This document shows, one piece after another, positions 51,159-59,097 of a DNA stretch of 64,000 nucleotides. Numbering within the stretch: position 1 is the first letter of the stretch; each line of letters opens with the position of its first letter. The notes beneath the pieces were generated by a model. That model did no database searches, had not been told where the DNA came from, and saw only the letters and a program-made list of their open reading frames with translations. This DNA is from JAXMCK01 sp046349395. Its GTDB lineage: Bacteria > Pseudomonadota > Alphaproteobacteria > Geminicoccales > Geminicoccaceae. The stretch lies in contig JAXMCK010000004.1 in assembly GCA_046349395.1 (NCBI GenBank), forward strand, positions 558,001 through 622,000. The letters run 5' to 3'. A program made the position numbers and the translations under genes.

Positions 51159-52490
51159 ATGGCGGGATTGAGGCGGGTCCTTCGGCTCGGTTTCGCCGGC
51201 TCGGCCCTGTGCCTGCCCCTCGCCGGCGCCGAGGCCGGCTCGTTCTACCTGCAGGAGCAGAGCGTCACGGGCATCGGCCGCGCCAATGCCGGCTCCGTCG
51301 CCGCAGCACAGGACGCCTCGACGATCTACTTCAATCCCGCGGGCATGACGAAGCTGTCGGGACCCCAGGTCCTGATCGGCGGCTTCGCGATCAACCCTTC
51401 GGGAGAGGTGAAGGACGAGGGCAGCACGGCTGCTTCGCCCGGAACCCTGGGCCAGACGATCGGCCTGACGAGCAGCGCCGAGCATCCCTATGGGCTCGAA
51501 GGCGTGCCGAACTTCTATGCCGCGGTCCCGGTGAAGGACCACGACATCTGGCTGGGGCTCGGCGTCACGGTGCCGTTCGGCCTGCAGACCGAATATGCCG
51601 ACGACTTCTTCGGTCGCTACGACTCGACGAAGAGCGAGGTCCGCACGATCGACGTGTCGCCCGTGCTGGCGGTGAAGGTCACCGACTGGCTCTCGATCGG
51701 CGGCGGCCTCGACATCCAGCACGCCAGCGCCGAGCTGAAGAACGCGCTGCCGAACCCGCTGACCCCGGGCGGTCCCAGTACCGCCACGGACGGCGAGTTC
51801 CGGGTGCAGGGCGACGACACCAATGTCGGCTTCAATTTCGGCATCCTGCTCAACCCGCTCGAGGGAACGCAGATCGGCGTCCACTACCGCTCGCAGATGG
51901 ACCACGATCTCCGCGGCTCGGCCCGTTACAGCGACCTCACGGGTCCGCTGGCCTTCCTCAACGGCACCAACAGCGCCGATGCCAAGCTCAACCTGCCGAA
52001 CATCGTGAGCTTCGGCCTCTCCCAGGAACTCGGCCACGGCGTGACGCTGCTGGGCTCCGCCACCTGGTTCAACTGGGAGCGGTTCCGCGAGATCAAGATC
52101 GAGGGCGACGCGGAACGAGGTGAACCGACCTCGGTGCAAAACTACGACAATACCTGGTCGCTGGCCGTCGGCACCGAGTACCGCCCCCTGCCCTCACTGA
52201 CCTTGCGCACCGGCTTCCAGTTCGACCAGACGCCGACCCGCAACGAGTACCGCACGACCCGCATCCCGGACGGCGACCGCTACTGGCTGTCGGTCGGTGC
52301 CAGCTGGCAGGCCACGGACTGGTTCACGGTCGACGCCGCCTACGCCCACATCTTCGTCGTCTCGACGACCGTCGACCAGAGCCAGACCTTCTACGAGGGC
52401 ACGGCGCTGGCGACGACCGTGAACACCCGCGCCAAGACGGCGAACGCGGGTGTGGACGTGTTCGGCCTGCAGGCCAGGTTCACGTTCTAG
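51159..52490 (+). CDS. OmpP1/FadL family outer-membrane transporter
   Basis: 443 residues. Signal peptide ending near GAEAGSF. The FadL N-terminal hatch region SFYLQEQSVTGIGRANAG, the diagnostic STIYFNPAGMTKL, and alternating beta-strands to a final aromatic residue (LQARFTF). It imports hydrophobic compounds such as long-chain fatty acids. The ATG at 51159 has GAGGGG upstream; the frame is open to 51078 without signal character. Confidence 0.9.
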   Translation: MAGLRRVLRLGFAGSALCLPLAGAEAGSFYLQEQSVTGIGRANAGSVAAAQDASTIYFNPAGMTKLSGPQVLIGGFAINPSGEVKDEGSTAASPGTLGQTIGLTSSAEHPYGLEGVPNFYAAVPVKDHDIWLGLGVTVPFGLQTEYADDFFGRYDSTKSEVRTIDVSPVLAVKVTDWLSIGGGLDIQHASAELKNALPNPLTPGGPSTATDGEFRVQGDDTNVGFNFGILLNPLEGTQIGVHYRSQMDHDLRGSARYSDLTGPLAFLNGTNSADAKLNLPNIVSFGLSQELGHGVTLLGSATWFNWERFREIKIEGDAERGEPTSVQNYDNTWSLAVGTEYRPLPSLTLRTGFQFDQTPTRNEYRTTRIPDGDRYWLSVGASWQATDWFTVDAAYAHIFVVSTTVDQSQTFYEGTALATTVNTRAKTANAGVDVFGLQARFTF

Positions 52491-52508
52491 GCAGGAACGC
52501 CGGGCGGG

Positions 52509-53003
52509 TCAGGAGCGTCGGGTCGCGGCCGCTCCGGACACCGTGGCGGTATCGGTCGCCAAGGCCTCGTTCCGGTTGTGGACCCAACCGAAATACGCAC
52601 CGGCCAGAGCGATCAGGGCGTGCAGCCAGATGTCGTTCCCGAACAGCGGCAGAAGACCCCAAACCGTGCTCAAGCCGGCGGGAACGAGGCCGAGCACGGT
52701 GAGGACGGCGTAGACGATGGCCGTCGACCGGGCGAAGCCCGTGGCGCCACCGAGGCTGCGATAGGCGACGATGCCGAAGATGCCCCAGGCGATGTGGAAG
52801 AGATTGTGCAGGACGTTGACCGGGAAGATCCCCAGCAGATAGCCGTAGCTGGCGGCCACCGTCGCGGTCGGCGCGGCGGTGGCGTCACCGGGCGCCATGC
52901 CCGTGTCGGGCACGTGGTGGACCGTGAGGCCGGGGATGAAGCCGGCGATGCCGACGATGAGCAGGATGATGCCTAGGACGAGGGCGAAGGTTCGTGTCGT
53001 CAT
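52509..53003 (-). CDS. DUF4383 family membrane protein
   Basis: 164 residues with four predicted helices (FALVLGIILLIVGIAGFIPG; VNVLHNLFHIAWGIFGIVAY; STAIVYAVLTVLGLVPAGL; WLHALIALAGAYFGWV). The NVLHNLFHIAWG motif identifies the DUF4383 family, whose function is unknown. It converges with the FadL-type gene. Confidence 0.88.
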   Translation of the reverse strand: MTTRTFALVLGIILLIVGIAGFIPGLTVHHVPDTGMAPGDATAAPTATVAASYGYLLGIFPVNVLHNLFHIAWGIFGIVAYRSLGGATGFARSTAIVYAVLTVLGLVPAGLSTVWGLLPLFGNDIWLHALIALAGAYFGWVHNRNEALATDTATVSGAAATRRS

Positions 53004-53110
53004 TAGAGGAGTTCCGGCGTTGAGGGACGCGGGCGCCCTGTCGGCACCCTTGCGCCCCCAACGACCTCACTCCGGGTCCGTTCCGCGCTGGATCGGACCC
53101 CCTGCAGGCC

Positions 53111-54496
53111 TCAGGCGGCCTGCCGCATGTCGCCCCGAACCTCGTCCAGGGTGAGGTCGAGCGCCCGGCGGGCGAGCCGGACGAGATCGTCGATCTCGGC
53201 CTCGGTGATCACCAGCGGCGGGGAGACGATCATGCTCTCCTGCACCGCCCGCATCACCAGCCCCTCGCGGAAGCAGTGCTCGCGGCAGATCAGGCCCGTC
53301 CTGCCCTCCTCGGGGAAGCGCGCCATCGTGCGCTTGTCGGCGACCAGCTCCAGGGCACCGACGAGGCCGATCGAGCGCGCCTCGCCGACCAGCGGATGAT
53401 CGCCGAGTTCCGCCCAGCGCTTCGCGAAGTAGGGGGCGATGGTCGTGCCGACGCGCTCGACGATGCCCTCCTCCTTGAGGATGCGGATGTTCTCCGCGGC
53501 GACGGCGCAGGACACGGGATGGCCGGAATAGGTGTAGCCGTGGAAGAACTCGCCGCCCTCGGCGATCAGCGTGTCGGCGACACGGTCGCCGATCACCACG
53601 CCACCGATCGGGGCGTAGCCGGAGCTGAGGCCCTTGGCGATCGGCATCAGGTCGGGCTCGATGCCGAGACGCTGGCTGCCGAACCAGGTGCCGAGCCGGC
53701 CGAAACCGCAGATCACCTCGTCGGCCACGAGCAGGATGTCGTACTTGCGGCAGATGCGCTGGATCTCGGGCCAGTAGGTCTCGGGCGGAATGATCACGCC
53801 GCCGGCCCCCTGCACGGGCTCGGCGATGAAGGCGGCCACCGTCTCGGGACCGACCTCGAGCAGCTTCTCTTCCAGCGCCTTAGCGCAGACCAAGCCGAAA
53901 GCGGCCGGGTCCATGTCGCGGCCTTCGCCGAACCAGTAGGGCTGGCGGATGTGGACGATGCCCGGGATCGGCAGGTCGCCCTGGCCGTGCATCGGCTTCA
54001 TGCCGCCGAGCGAAGCACCCGCCACCGTGCTGCCGTGATAGGCGTTGCGCCGCGAGACGATCGTCTTCTTCAGCGGCTTGCCCATCACGTCCCAGTAGCG
54101 GCGCACCATGCGGAACACGGTGTCGTTCGACTCGGAGCCGGAGCCCGTGAAGAAGACGCGGTTGAGGTGCGGCGGCGTCACCTCGGCGATGCGGGCGGCG
54201 AGCTCGGTTGCCGCCGGATGGGTCGTCTTGAAGAAGCAGTTGTAGAACGGCAGGTCGAGCATCTGCTTGTAGGCGACCTCGGCCAGCTCGCGGCGACCGT
54301 AGCCGATGTTCACGCACCACAAGCCCGCCATGCCGTCGAGGATGCGGCGGCCGTCACTGTCGACGATGTAGCAGCCCTCGGCCCGCGTGATGACGCGGGT
54401 ACCCTCCGCATGCAGCCCCTTGGAGTCGGTGAAAGGGTGCCAGTGGTGGGCGGCATCCAGGGCCTGCCATTCCTGGGTCGTCCGCTGCATGCTCAT
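53111..54496 (-). CDS. Class III aminotransferase, probably putrescine:pyruvate type (SpuC-like)
   Basis: 461 residues. Fold type I PLP enzyme of the omega-transaminase group: FTGSGSESNDTVFRM, AYHGSTVAGASLGG, LVADEVICGFGRLG and the PLP lysine in MPIAKGLSSGYAPIGG. The putrescine role is inferred from the neighbours PuuD and PuuA-like and from the shared operator. Chosen start is the ATG at 54496 (another ATG lies two codons later). It is divergent from puuD with a TGTGATCACA palindrome between them. Confidence 0.88.
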   Translation of the reverse strand: MSMQRTTQEWQALDAAHHWHPFTDSKGLHAEGTRVITRAEGCYIVDSDGRRILDGMAGLWCVNIGYGRRELAEVAYKQMLDLPFYNCFFKTTHPAATELAARIAEVTPPHLNRVFFTGSGSESNDTVFRMVRRYWDVMGKPLKKTIVSRRNAYHGSTVAGASLGGMKPMHGQGDLPIPGIVHIRQPYWFGEGRDMDPAAFGLVCAKALEEKLLEVGPETVAAFIAEPVQGAGGVIIPPETYWPEIQRICRKYDILLVADEVICGFGRLGTWFGSQRLGIEPDLMPIAKGLSSGYAPIGGVVIGDRVADTLIAEGGEFFHGYTYSGHPVSCAVAAENIRILKEEGIVERVGTTIAPYFAKRWAELGDHPLVGEARSIGLVGALELVADKRTMARFPEEGRTGLICREHCFREGLVMRAVQESMIVSPPLVITEAEIDDLVRLARRALDLTLDEVRGDMRQAA

Positions 54497-54643
54497 CGAG
54501 GTCACTCTCGGTTCGAGGTCGCCGCCATCCATGATGCGGCCCGGTGCGCCAAGCGCGTGCCGGCGGCAGCGCCGTCCGCGACGAACGCGAAGGACGAGGC
54601 GTGCCGGATGGGAGCGCTTGCAGCCGCAGTGCTCGTCAGCCAT

Positions 54644-54657
54644 AATGTGATCACATT
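54644..54657. promoter_or_regulatory. Palindromic GntR-type operator, copy 1
   Basis: AATGTGATCACATT is a perfect 14-bp inverted repeat, 39 bases before the puuD start and 148 bases before the divergent aminotransferase start. Its core TGTGATCACA recurs twice beside the regulator gene. Confidence 0.75.
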
Positions 54658-54696
54658 TCGGCGTCAAGGGTCGCCGTGGCAGGAGCGGAGGTGAGG

Positions 54697-55500
54697 ATGC
54701 AGGATGACCGTTCGTCCGGGCGCCGGCCCGTCATCGGTATTCTGTCGGACGTCCGGCAGATCGGCATCCACCCGTTCCACGCCGTCGGCGAAAAATACAT
54801 CGAGGCGGTGGCGAACGGCGCCGAGGCATTGCCCGTGCTCATCCCGGCCACCGAGGCCGGTGGCGATCTGCGAGGTATCCAGCGGCCCGAGGACTATCTC
54901 GACATCATCGACGGGCTGTTCCTTCCGGGGAGCCCGTCGAACGTGGAGCCCCGCCACTATGGCCTCGGCGAGAGCCGGCCGGGAACGCTGCACGATCCGC
55001 AGCGTGACGCCACCGTCCTGCCACTCGTCCGCGCCGCACTGGATCGCGACCTGCCGCTGCTCGCCGTCTGCCGCGGCCATCAGGAACTGAACGTCGTCCT
55101 GGGCGGCACCCTGCACCAGCATGTCCACGAGCAGCCGGGCCTGATGGATCACCGCGAGCCGAAGGATGCTCCCCGGGAGGTGCAGTACGCCACCGCCCAC
55201 CCGGTCCGGTTGACCGAAGGCGGGCTACTGCAGAGATTGCTCGGTACGCGCGAGATCAAGGTGAACTCGATCCACGGGCAGGGCGTGGACCGGCTGGCCG
55301 AGGGGCTCGAGGTGGAAGCGCTGGCACCGGACGGCGTGGTCGAGGCCGTGCGCGTGAAGGCGTCGACGTTCGCCGTTTCCGTGCAGTGGCATCCCGAGTG
55401 GCGCTGGTGGGAAGATCCGGCGTCGACCGCGCTGTTCCGCGCCTTCGGCGAAGCGGCGCGGGCCTGGAAGATGAAGCCGCGGCGCCCCTTGGCTGCCTGA
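54697..55500 (+). CDS. puuD: Gamma-glutamyl-gamma-aminobutyrate hydrolase (PuuD-like)
   Basis: 267 residues, class I glutamine amidotransferase fold. The nucleophile is in LLAVCRGHQELNV, the catalytic His in VSVQWHPEW, and PGSPSNVEPRHY supports peptidase C26/PuuD. It releases GABA from gamma-glutamyl-GABA in the Puu pathway. The ATG at 54697 has GGAG upstream; a GTG at 54676 would add seven residues. Confidence 0.9.
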   Translation: MQDDRSSGRRPVIGILSDVRQIGIHPFHAVGEKYIEAVANGAEALPVLIPATEAGGDLRGIQRPEDYLDIIDGLFLPGSPSNVEPRHYGLGESRPGTLHDPQRDATVLPLVRAALDRDLPLLAVCRGHQELNVVLGGTLHQHVHEQPGLMDHREPKDAPREVQYATAHPVRLTEGGLLQRLLGTREIKVNSIHGQGVDRLAEGLEVEALAPDGVVEAVRVKASTFAVSVQWHPEWRWWEDPASTALFRAFGEAARAWKMKPRRPLAA

Positions 55501-55506
55501 CCCTGG

Positions 55507-56193
55507 CTAGGCGGCGGCCAGCACGTCGCGGCGGATGATCTCGCGGCCGTCGAGGACGTCGGCGGCAATGGCGGCGCGAAGGGCCGCTTCGTCGCCGGCT
55601 TTCAACGCGGCCACGGCGGCGCGATGACGGTCGACCACGTAGTTGGTGCCGAGACGGCCGACGACCATCCGGAGAAACGGGCCGACCTGGAGCCAGAGCG
55701 ATTCGACGAGCGGCAGGAAGACGGATGAGGAGGCGGTGCGGTAGAGCGTGAAGTGGAACTCGTGGTTCCGCCGCATGTAGCTCTCCGTATCCCCCTGCTC
55801 CAGCGCCCGGTCGATCTCGATGTCGATCGCCTGCATCCGGCCGACGATCTCGGGGCCGGCATGGTGCATGGCCTTGGCCGCAAGCTCCGGCTCCAGCATC
55901 GCCCGCGCGGTGCAGAGTTCCTCGAAGCGCTCCGTCGACATCTCGGGCACGGCGACGCGCCGGTTGTCGAACATCACGAGCGCCCGCTCGGCGACGAGCT
56001 GGCGTAGGGCCTCGCGCACCGGCATGGGGCTGACGCCCAGATCCTGGGCGACGCCGCGAAGCGTGACCGGGCGGCCCGGCACGAACCTGCCGGTGACGAT
56101 GGCCGAGCGCAGCTCCCGGTAGACTTTCTGCTGAACGGTCTCCCGTTCGGCCGAGGAGCCGTCGACGAGTTCGAAGGAGCTCTCTGCGGACAT
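55507..56193 (-). CDS. GntR-family (FadR subfamily) transcriptional regulator
   Basis: 228 residues. N-terminal winged helix: VQQKVYRELRSAIVTGRFVP, LRGVAQDLGVSPMPVREALR. C-terminal all-helical FCD effector domain (HEFHFTLYRTASSS with metal-binding His positions). The ATG at 56193 has GGAG upstream; the frame reads further but through its own operators. It is divergent from the PuuA-like gene and convergent with puuD. The two operator copies in its promoter region and one beside puuD point to control of the putrescine genes and itself. Confidence 0.92.
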   Translation of the reverse strand: MSAESSFELVDGSSAERETVQQKVYRELRSAIVTGRFVPGRPVTLRGVAQDLGVSPMPVREALRQLVAERALVMFDNRRVAVPEMSTERFEELCTARAMLEPELAAKAMHHAGPEIVGRMQAIDIEIDRALEQGDTESYMRRNHEFHFTLYRTASSSVFLPLVESLWLQVGPFLRMVVGRLGTNYVVDRHRAAVAALKAGDEAALRAAIAADVLDGREIIRRDVLAAA

Positions 56194-56272
56194 CCCCTCT
56201 CCGGTCTGGTTCTCGGTGCACGCTGGCGCGCACCGTGCCGAGGTGATGGCACAGGGTTGACAGATGGTCAAA

Positions 56273-56284
56273 TTGTGATCACAA
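56273..56284. promoter_or_regulatory. Palindromic GntR-type operator, copy 2
   Basis: TTGTGATCACAA is a perfect 12-bp inverted repeat, 80 bases upstream of the regulator start and 76 bases upstream of the PuuA-like start. It shares the core TGTGATCACA with copies 1 and 3. Confidence 0.75.
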
Positions 56285-56300
56285 ATTTCCAAATTCACGG

Positions 56301-56315
56301 AATGTGATCACAATT
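56301..56315. promoter_or_regulatory. Palindromic GntR-type operator, copy 3
   Basis: AATGTGATCACAATT contains the perfect core TGTGATCACA (56303-56312), 29 bases from copy 2 centre to centre, nearly three helical turns, which would favour cooperative binding on one DNA face. Confidence 0.75.
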
Positions 56316-56359
56316 CGTCGCGCAGAGTTCGACGAATCTGTGCAGCAGTGAGGCTATCC

Positions 56360-57766
56360 ATGCACGCCACCGGTCAGTCGCTGCGGCTCGCAGCGACGGC
56401 GGCGGAGAGCGACCTCGGCGCGGAAGCGCAGGCGTTCCTGGCCGCGAATCCCGGCATCGAGACCGCCGAGATCTACATCGTCGACCTGCACGGCATCGCG
56501 CGCGGCAAGCGCGCCCCGGCCGCCAGCCTGAGCAAGATCGCGACCGCCGGTGTTCCCATGCCCCGATGCCTCATGGCACTGGACGTGTGGGGCAACGATG
56601 TGGAGGCCGCCGGGCTCGCTGCGACCGCCGGCGACGGTGACGCGCTCTGCCGCGCGGTGCCGGGCACCCTGCAGCCGGTCACCTGGGCGAAGAGCCCGAC
56701 GGCACAGCTCCAGCTCACGATGCACGATGCCGACGGCGCGCCGTTTCTCGGCGATCCACGCCAGGTGCTGGCCCAGATCCTCGGTCGCTATGCCCGTCTC
56801 GGGCTGACGCCGGTGGTGGCGACCGAGCTCGAGTTCTACCTGCTGGAAGCACATTCGGGCGAGCATGGCCCCATGCCGCCGCCCCACCCGACCTCGGGCC
56901 GGCGCTCCTGCGATCCCTATCTCCTGAGCCTCGACGAACTCGAAGGGTTCGAGGCCGTCTTCGCCGCCATCAACCTGGCGGCGCGGGCGCAAGGCATCCC
57001 GACCGACACACTCATCACCGAGCACGGTGCCGGCCAGTTCGAGATCAACCTGCTCCATCAGGCCGATGCGCTCCGTGCCGCCGACCATGCCGTGATGTTC
57101 AAGCGCGCGGTGAAGGGCTGCGCCCGCGCCCACGGTCTCGTGGCGACCTTCATGGCCAAGCCCTTCGGGCAGATGGCGGGCAGCGGCCTCCACGTGCATA
57201 TGAGCCTGCTCGACCGTCAGGGCCGGAACGTGTTCGACGATGGCGCCCTGGGCAGCCCGCTGCTGAACCACGCCGTCGCGGGGCTCTGCGCCACGATGCG
57301 CGACTTTGCGGCGATCATGGCGCCGAATCCCAATTCCTACCGTCGCCTGCGCCCGGGTGCTTTCGCACCGACAGCACCCACCTGGGGCTACGACAATCGG
57401 ACGGTCGCCGTCCGCATCCCGCAAGGCAGCGGACCGGCAAGGCGGCTCGAGCACCGGGTGGCCGGCGCCGACGCCAACCCCTATCTGGCGCTGGCAGCCA
57501 TTCTGGCCGGCGTGCTGCATGGTCTCGAGGAGAAGCTGGAGGCGCCGGCGCCGAGTACCGGCTGCGCCTACACCGACGACCCGGACGGAGCGCTGCCGCC
57601 GACACTGCCGGAAGCGCTCCGGCTGTTCGAAGGCTCGCCCATCGCCAAGGCGTATCTCGGTCCCGATCTCGTCCGCTACTACACCGCGTGCAAGCGTCAG
57701 GAGGAGCGGCGGCTCACCGGCATCGTGCCACCGGCGGAGCACGAAGCCTATCTGCGCTCGCTCTGA
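56360..57766 (+). CDS. Glutamine synthetase family protein, probably gamma-glutamylputrescine synthetase (PuuA-like)
   Basis: 468 residues. Glutamine synthetase fold: N-terminal IVDLHGIARGKR, the catalytic core VATELEFYLLEAHSG, EHGAGQFEINLLHQADALRA, FMAKPFGQMAGSGLHVHMSL, and the loop RRLEHRVAGADANPYLALAA. The GS catalytic signature is modified as in PuuA/GlnA-like ligases. The putrescine role comes from the neighbours. ATG at 56360 with GAGG 7 bases upstream; a GTG at 56348 would contain that ribosome site. Confidence 0.88.
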   Translation: MHATGQSLRLAATAAESDLGAEAQAFLAANPGIETAEIYIVDLHGIARGKRAPAASLSKIATAGVPMPRCLMALDVWGNDVEAAGLAATAGDGDALCRAVPGTLQPVTWAKSPTAQLQLTMHDADGAPFLGDPRQVLAQILGRYARLGLTPVVATELEFYLLEAHSGEHGPMPPPHPTSGRRSCDPYLLSLDELEGFEAVFAAINLAARAQGIPTDTLITEHGAGQFEINLLHQADALRAADHAVMFKRAVKGCARAHGLVATFMAKPFGQMAGSGLHVHMSLLDRQGRNVFDDGALGSPLLNHAVAGLCATMRDFAAIMAPNPNSYRRLRPGAFAPTAPTWGYDNRTVAVRIPQGSGPARRLEHRVAGADANPYLALAAILAGVLHGLEEKLEAPAPSTGCAYTDDPDGALPPTLPEALRLFEGSPIAKAYLGPDLVRYYTACKRQEERRLTGIVPPAEHEAYLRSL

Positions 57767-57778
57767 AGCGACCGGTGT

Positions 57779-58099
57779 TTAGGCCGCGAGGACCATAAGG
57801 CGGGCGACCACGCCCAGGACCTGATCGACGGTCCGAGCTCCCTTGTTCAGCAGCACGAGCCGCTTCTTCAAGCGGTCGAGCCGCTGGACGGACTGCGCGA
57901 TGTGCGCGGTGATCGGGGCGTAGGGCACCGTCAGGGCTTCGAGCCGGAGACGGTGAAGAGCGCGGATTTCGTCCGCGATGTCGTCGTGGCGGATGCGGAG
58001 ATCCTGGCGTTCGCGTTCGGCGGTGGCCTTATCGAGAGCCGTCTCGACCACGTCGCGGGCCGCGCGGAGCGTCTCGATGGCGTCGGCATTCGTGGGCAT
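57779..58099 (-). CDS. Small coiled-coil protein of unknown function
   Basis: 106 residues, mainly helical with heptad-like repeats (IETLRAARDVVETALDKAT, RERQDLRIRHDDIADEIRAL, SVQRLDRLKKRLVLLNKG). No signal, membrane segment or recognised domain. It follows the lipoprotein gene by 16 bases on the same strand and probably shares its transcript, so an interaction is possible. Confidence 0.72.
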   Translation of the reverse strand: MPTNADAIETLRAARDVVETALDKATAERERQDLRIRHDDIADEIRALHRLRLEALTVPYAPITAHIAQSVQRLDRLKKRLVLLNKGARTVDQVLGVVARLMVLAA

Positions 58100-58115
58100 C
58101 TCGATCTCCTTCCCC

Positions 58116-59003
58116 TCAGCTCGCCGTTTTGACGAGCGGAGCGATCTTGCGCGCGAGTGCTACGAGCCGTGCTGCCTGGGCGGCAGCATCGGCCGGATCC
58201 GGATGGGCCAGTGCCGCGTGCGCCGTGACGAGCTGCCCGAGTGCGGCGCGCGCGTCGGCCAAGGCGACATTGACTTCGGCCAGCTCGTTTTCCCGGAGTG
58301 CCGCGTCATAGGCCGCGAGCAGGTCGGCACCGTCCTGTGTCGACTGGTCGCGCAGCTCGATCAGGATCTGCTCCCGATTGAACCGAAGCTCGTGGGCGGC
58401 GTCGGCGGCGACCGCCGAGACCTCGCTCAACTGCGTGTCGAGGGCGCCGACGGCGGCTCGGATCGTCGGGTCCAGCTCGGCCGCGATCTCGGCGACGGTG
58501 CGTCCGACCCAGGCCTCGGCGAGGGCCGAAGCCAGCGTGCTAGCAGCCTCGATGCCCTGCTCGGTGGTCTGCTTCGGCAGTCTTGCCGCGGCGGTCAGTC
58601 CGACAAGTCTACCGGCGAGCAAGGCAGCCGCCTCACCGCTGATCTCGGCTTCGCTGCCGTCCGCAAGGTCGGCGAGGCGCTCCGCATAGGCGCTCAACGC
58701 GGCCAGCAGGGCTCCGTTCGCTTCCCTTGCGCCCGCCGGCACCGCGGGGCGCGCGTCATCGAGGTGAGGAGGAGCGCCCGCCAGATAGTCGCGGGCTCCC
58801 TCGAGCTCGATCGCGCGCGCATCCAGACGTGTCGTCGCGTCGACGGCCGCGTCGATCCCGCGGGTCAGCTCCGTCGTCCCGAGAGCGAAGGCGGACACGG
58901 CTTTCGTGTCGGGCGCCGTTGGGACGCCAGCGCAAGCGACCATTGCTGCCAGCGACAGCGTGGCGACCCACGATCTCACACAAGACTGGGTACCTGGACA
59001 CAT
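58116..59003 (-). CDS. Predicted lipoprotein of unknown function
   Basis: 295 residues. Signal with lipobox SLAAMVAC-A (Cys about residue 24), then a wholly helical, Ala/Leu/Glu-rich mature part with many coiled-coil stretches (IELRDQSTQDGADLLAAYDA, ASTLASALAEAWVGRTVAE). ATG with GGAG 8 bases upstream. No family recognised; it looks like an envelope scaffold or efflux-associated helical lipoprotein. Confidence 0.8.
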   Translation of the reverse strand: MCPGTQSCVRSWVATLSLAAMVACAGVPTAPDTKAVSAFALGTTELTRGIDAAVDATTRLDARAIELEGARDYLAGAPPHLDDARPAVPAGAREANGALLAALSAYAERLADLADGSEAEISGEAAALLAGRLVGLTAAARLPKQTTEQGIEAASTLASALAEAWVGRTVAEIAAELDPTIRAAVGALDTQLSEVSAVAADAAHELRFNREQILIELRDQSTQDGADLLAAYDAALRENELAEVNVALADARAALGQLVTAHAALAHPDPADAAAQAARLVALARKIAPLVKTAS

Positions 59004-59077
59004 AGGGCGCGCTCCTTCCTCGCGACATGCCGTCGCCCGCGAGAGGACTGAATGCGCGCACCCTACATGAAGAGAAT

Positions 59078-59097
59078 ACTAGGATCAATCTCCTAGT
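59078..59097 (-). terminator. Hairpin overlapping the stop of the FG-GAP-like gene
   Basis: ACTAGGA and TCCTAGT flank a six-base loop, a perfect 7-bp stem that includes the TAG stop at 59093-59095. On the minus strand it is followed by the pyrimidine-rich ATTCTCTTC, so weak termination or attenuation before the lipoprotein gene is possible. Confidence 0.4.
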
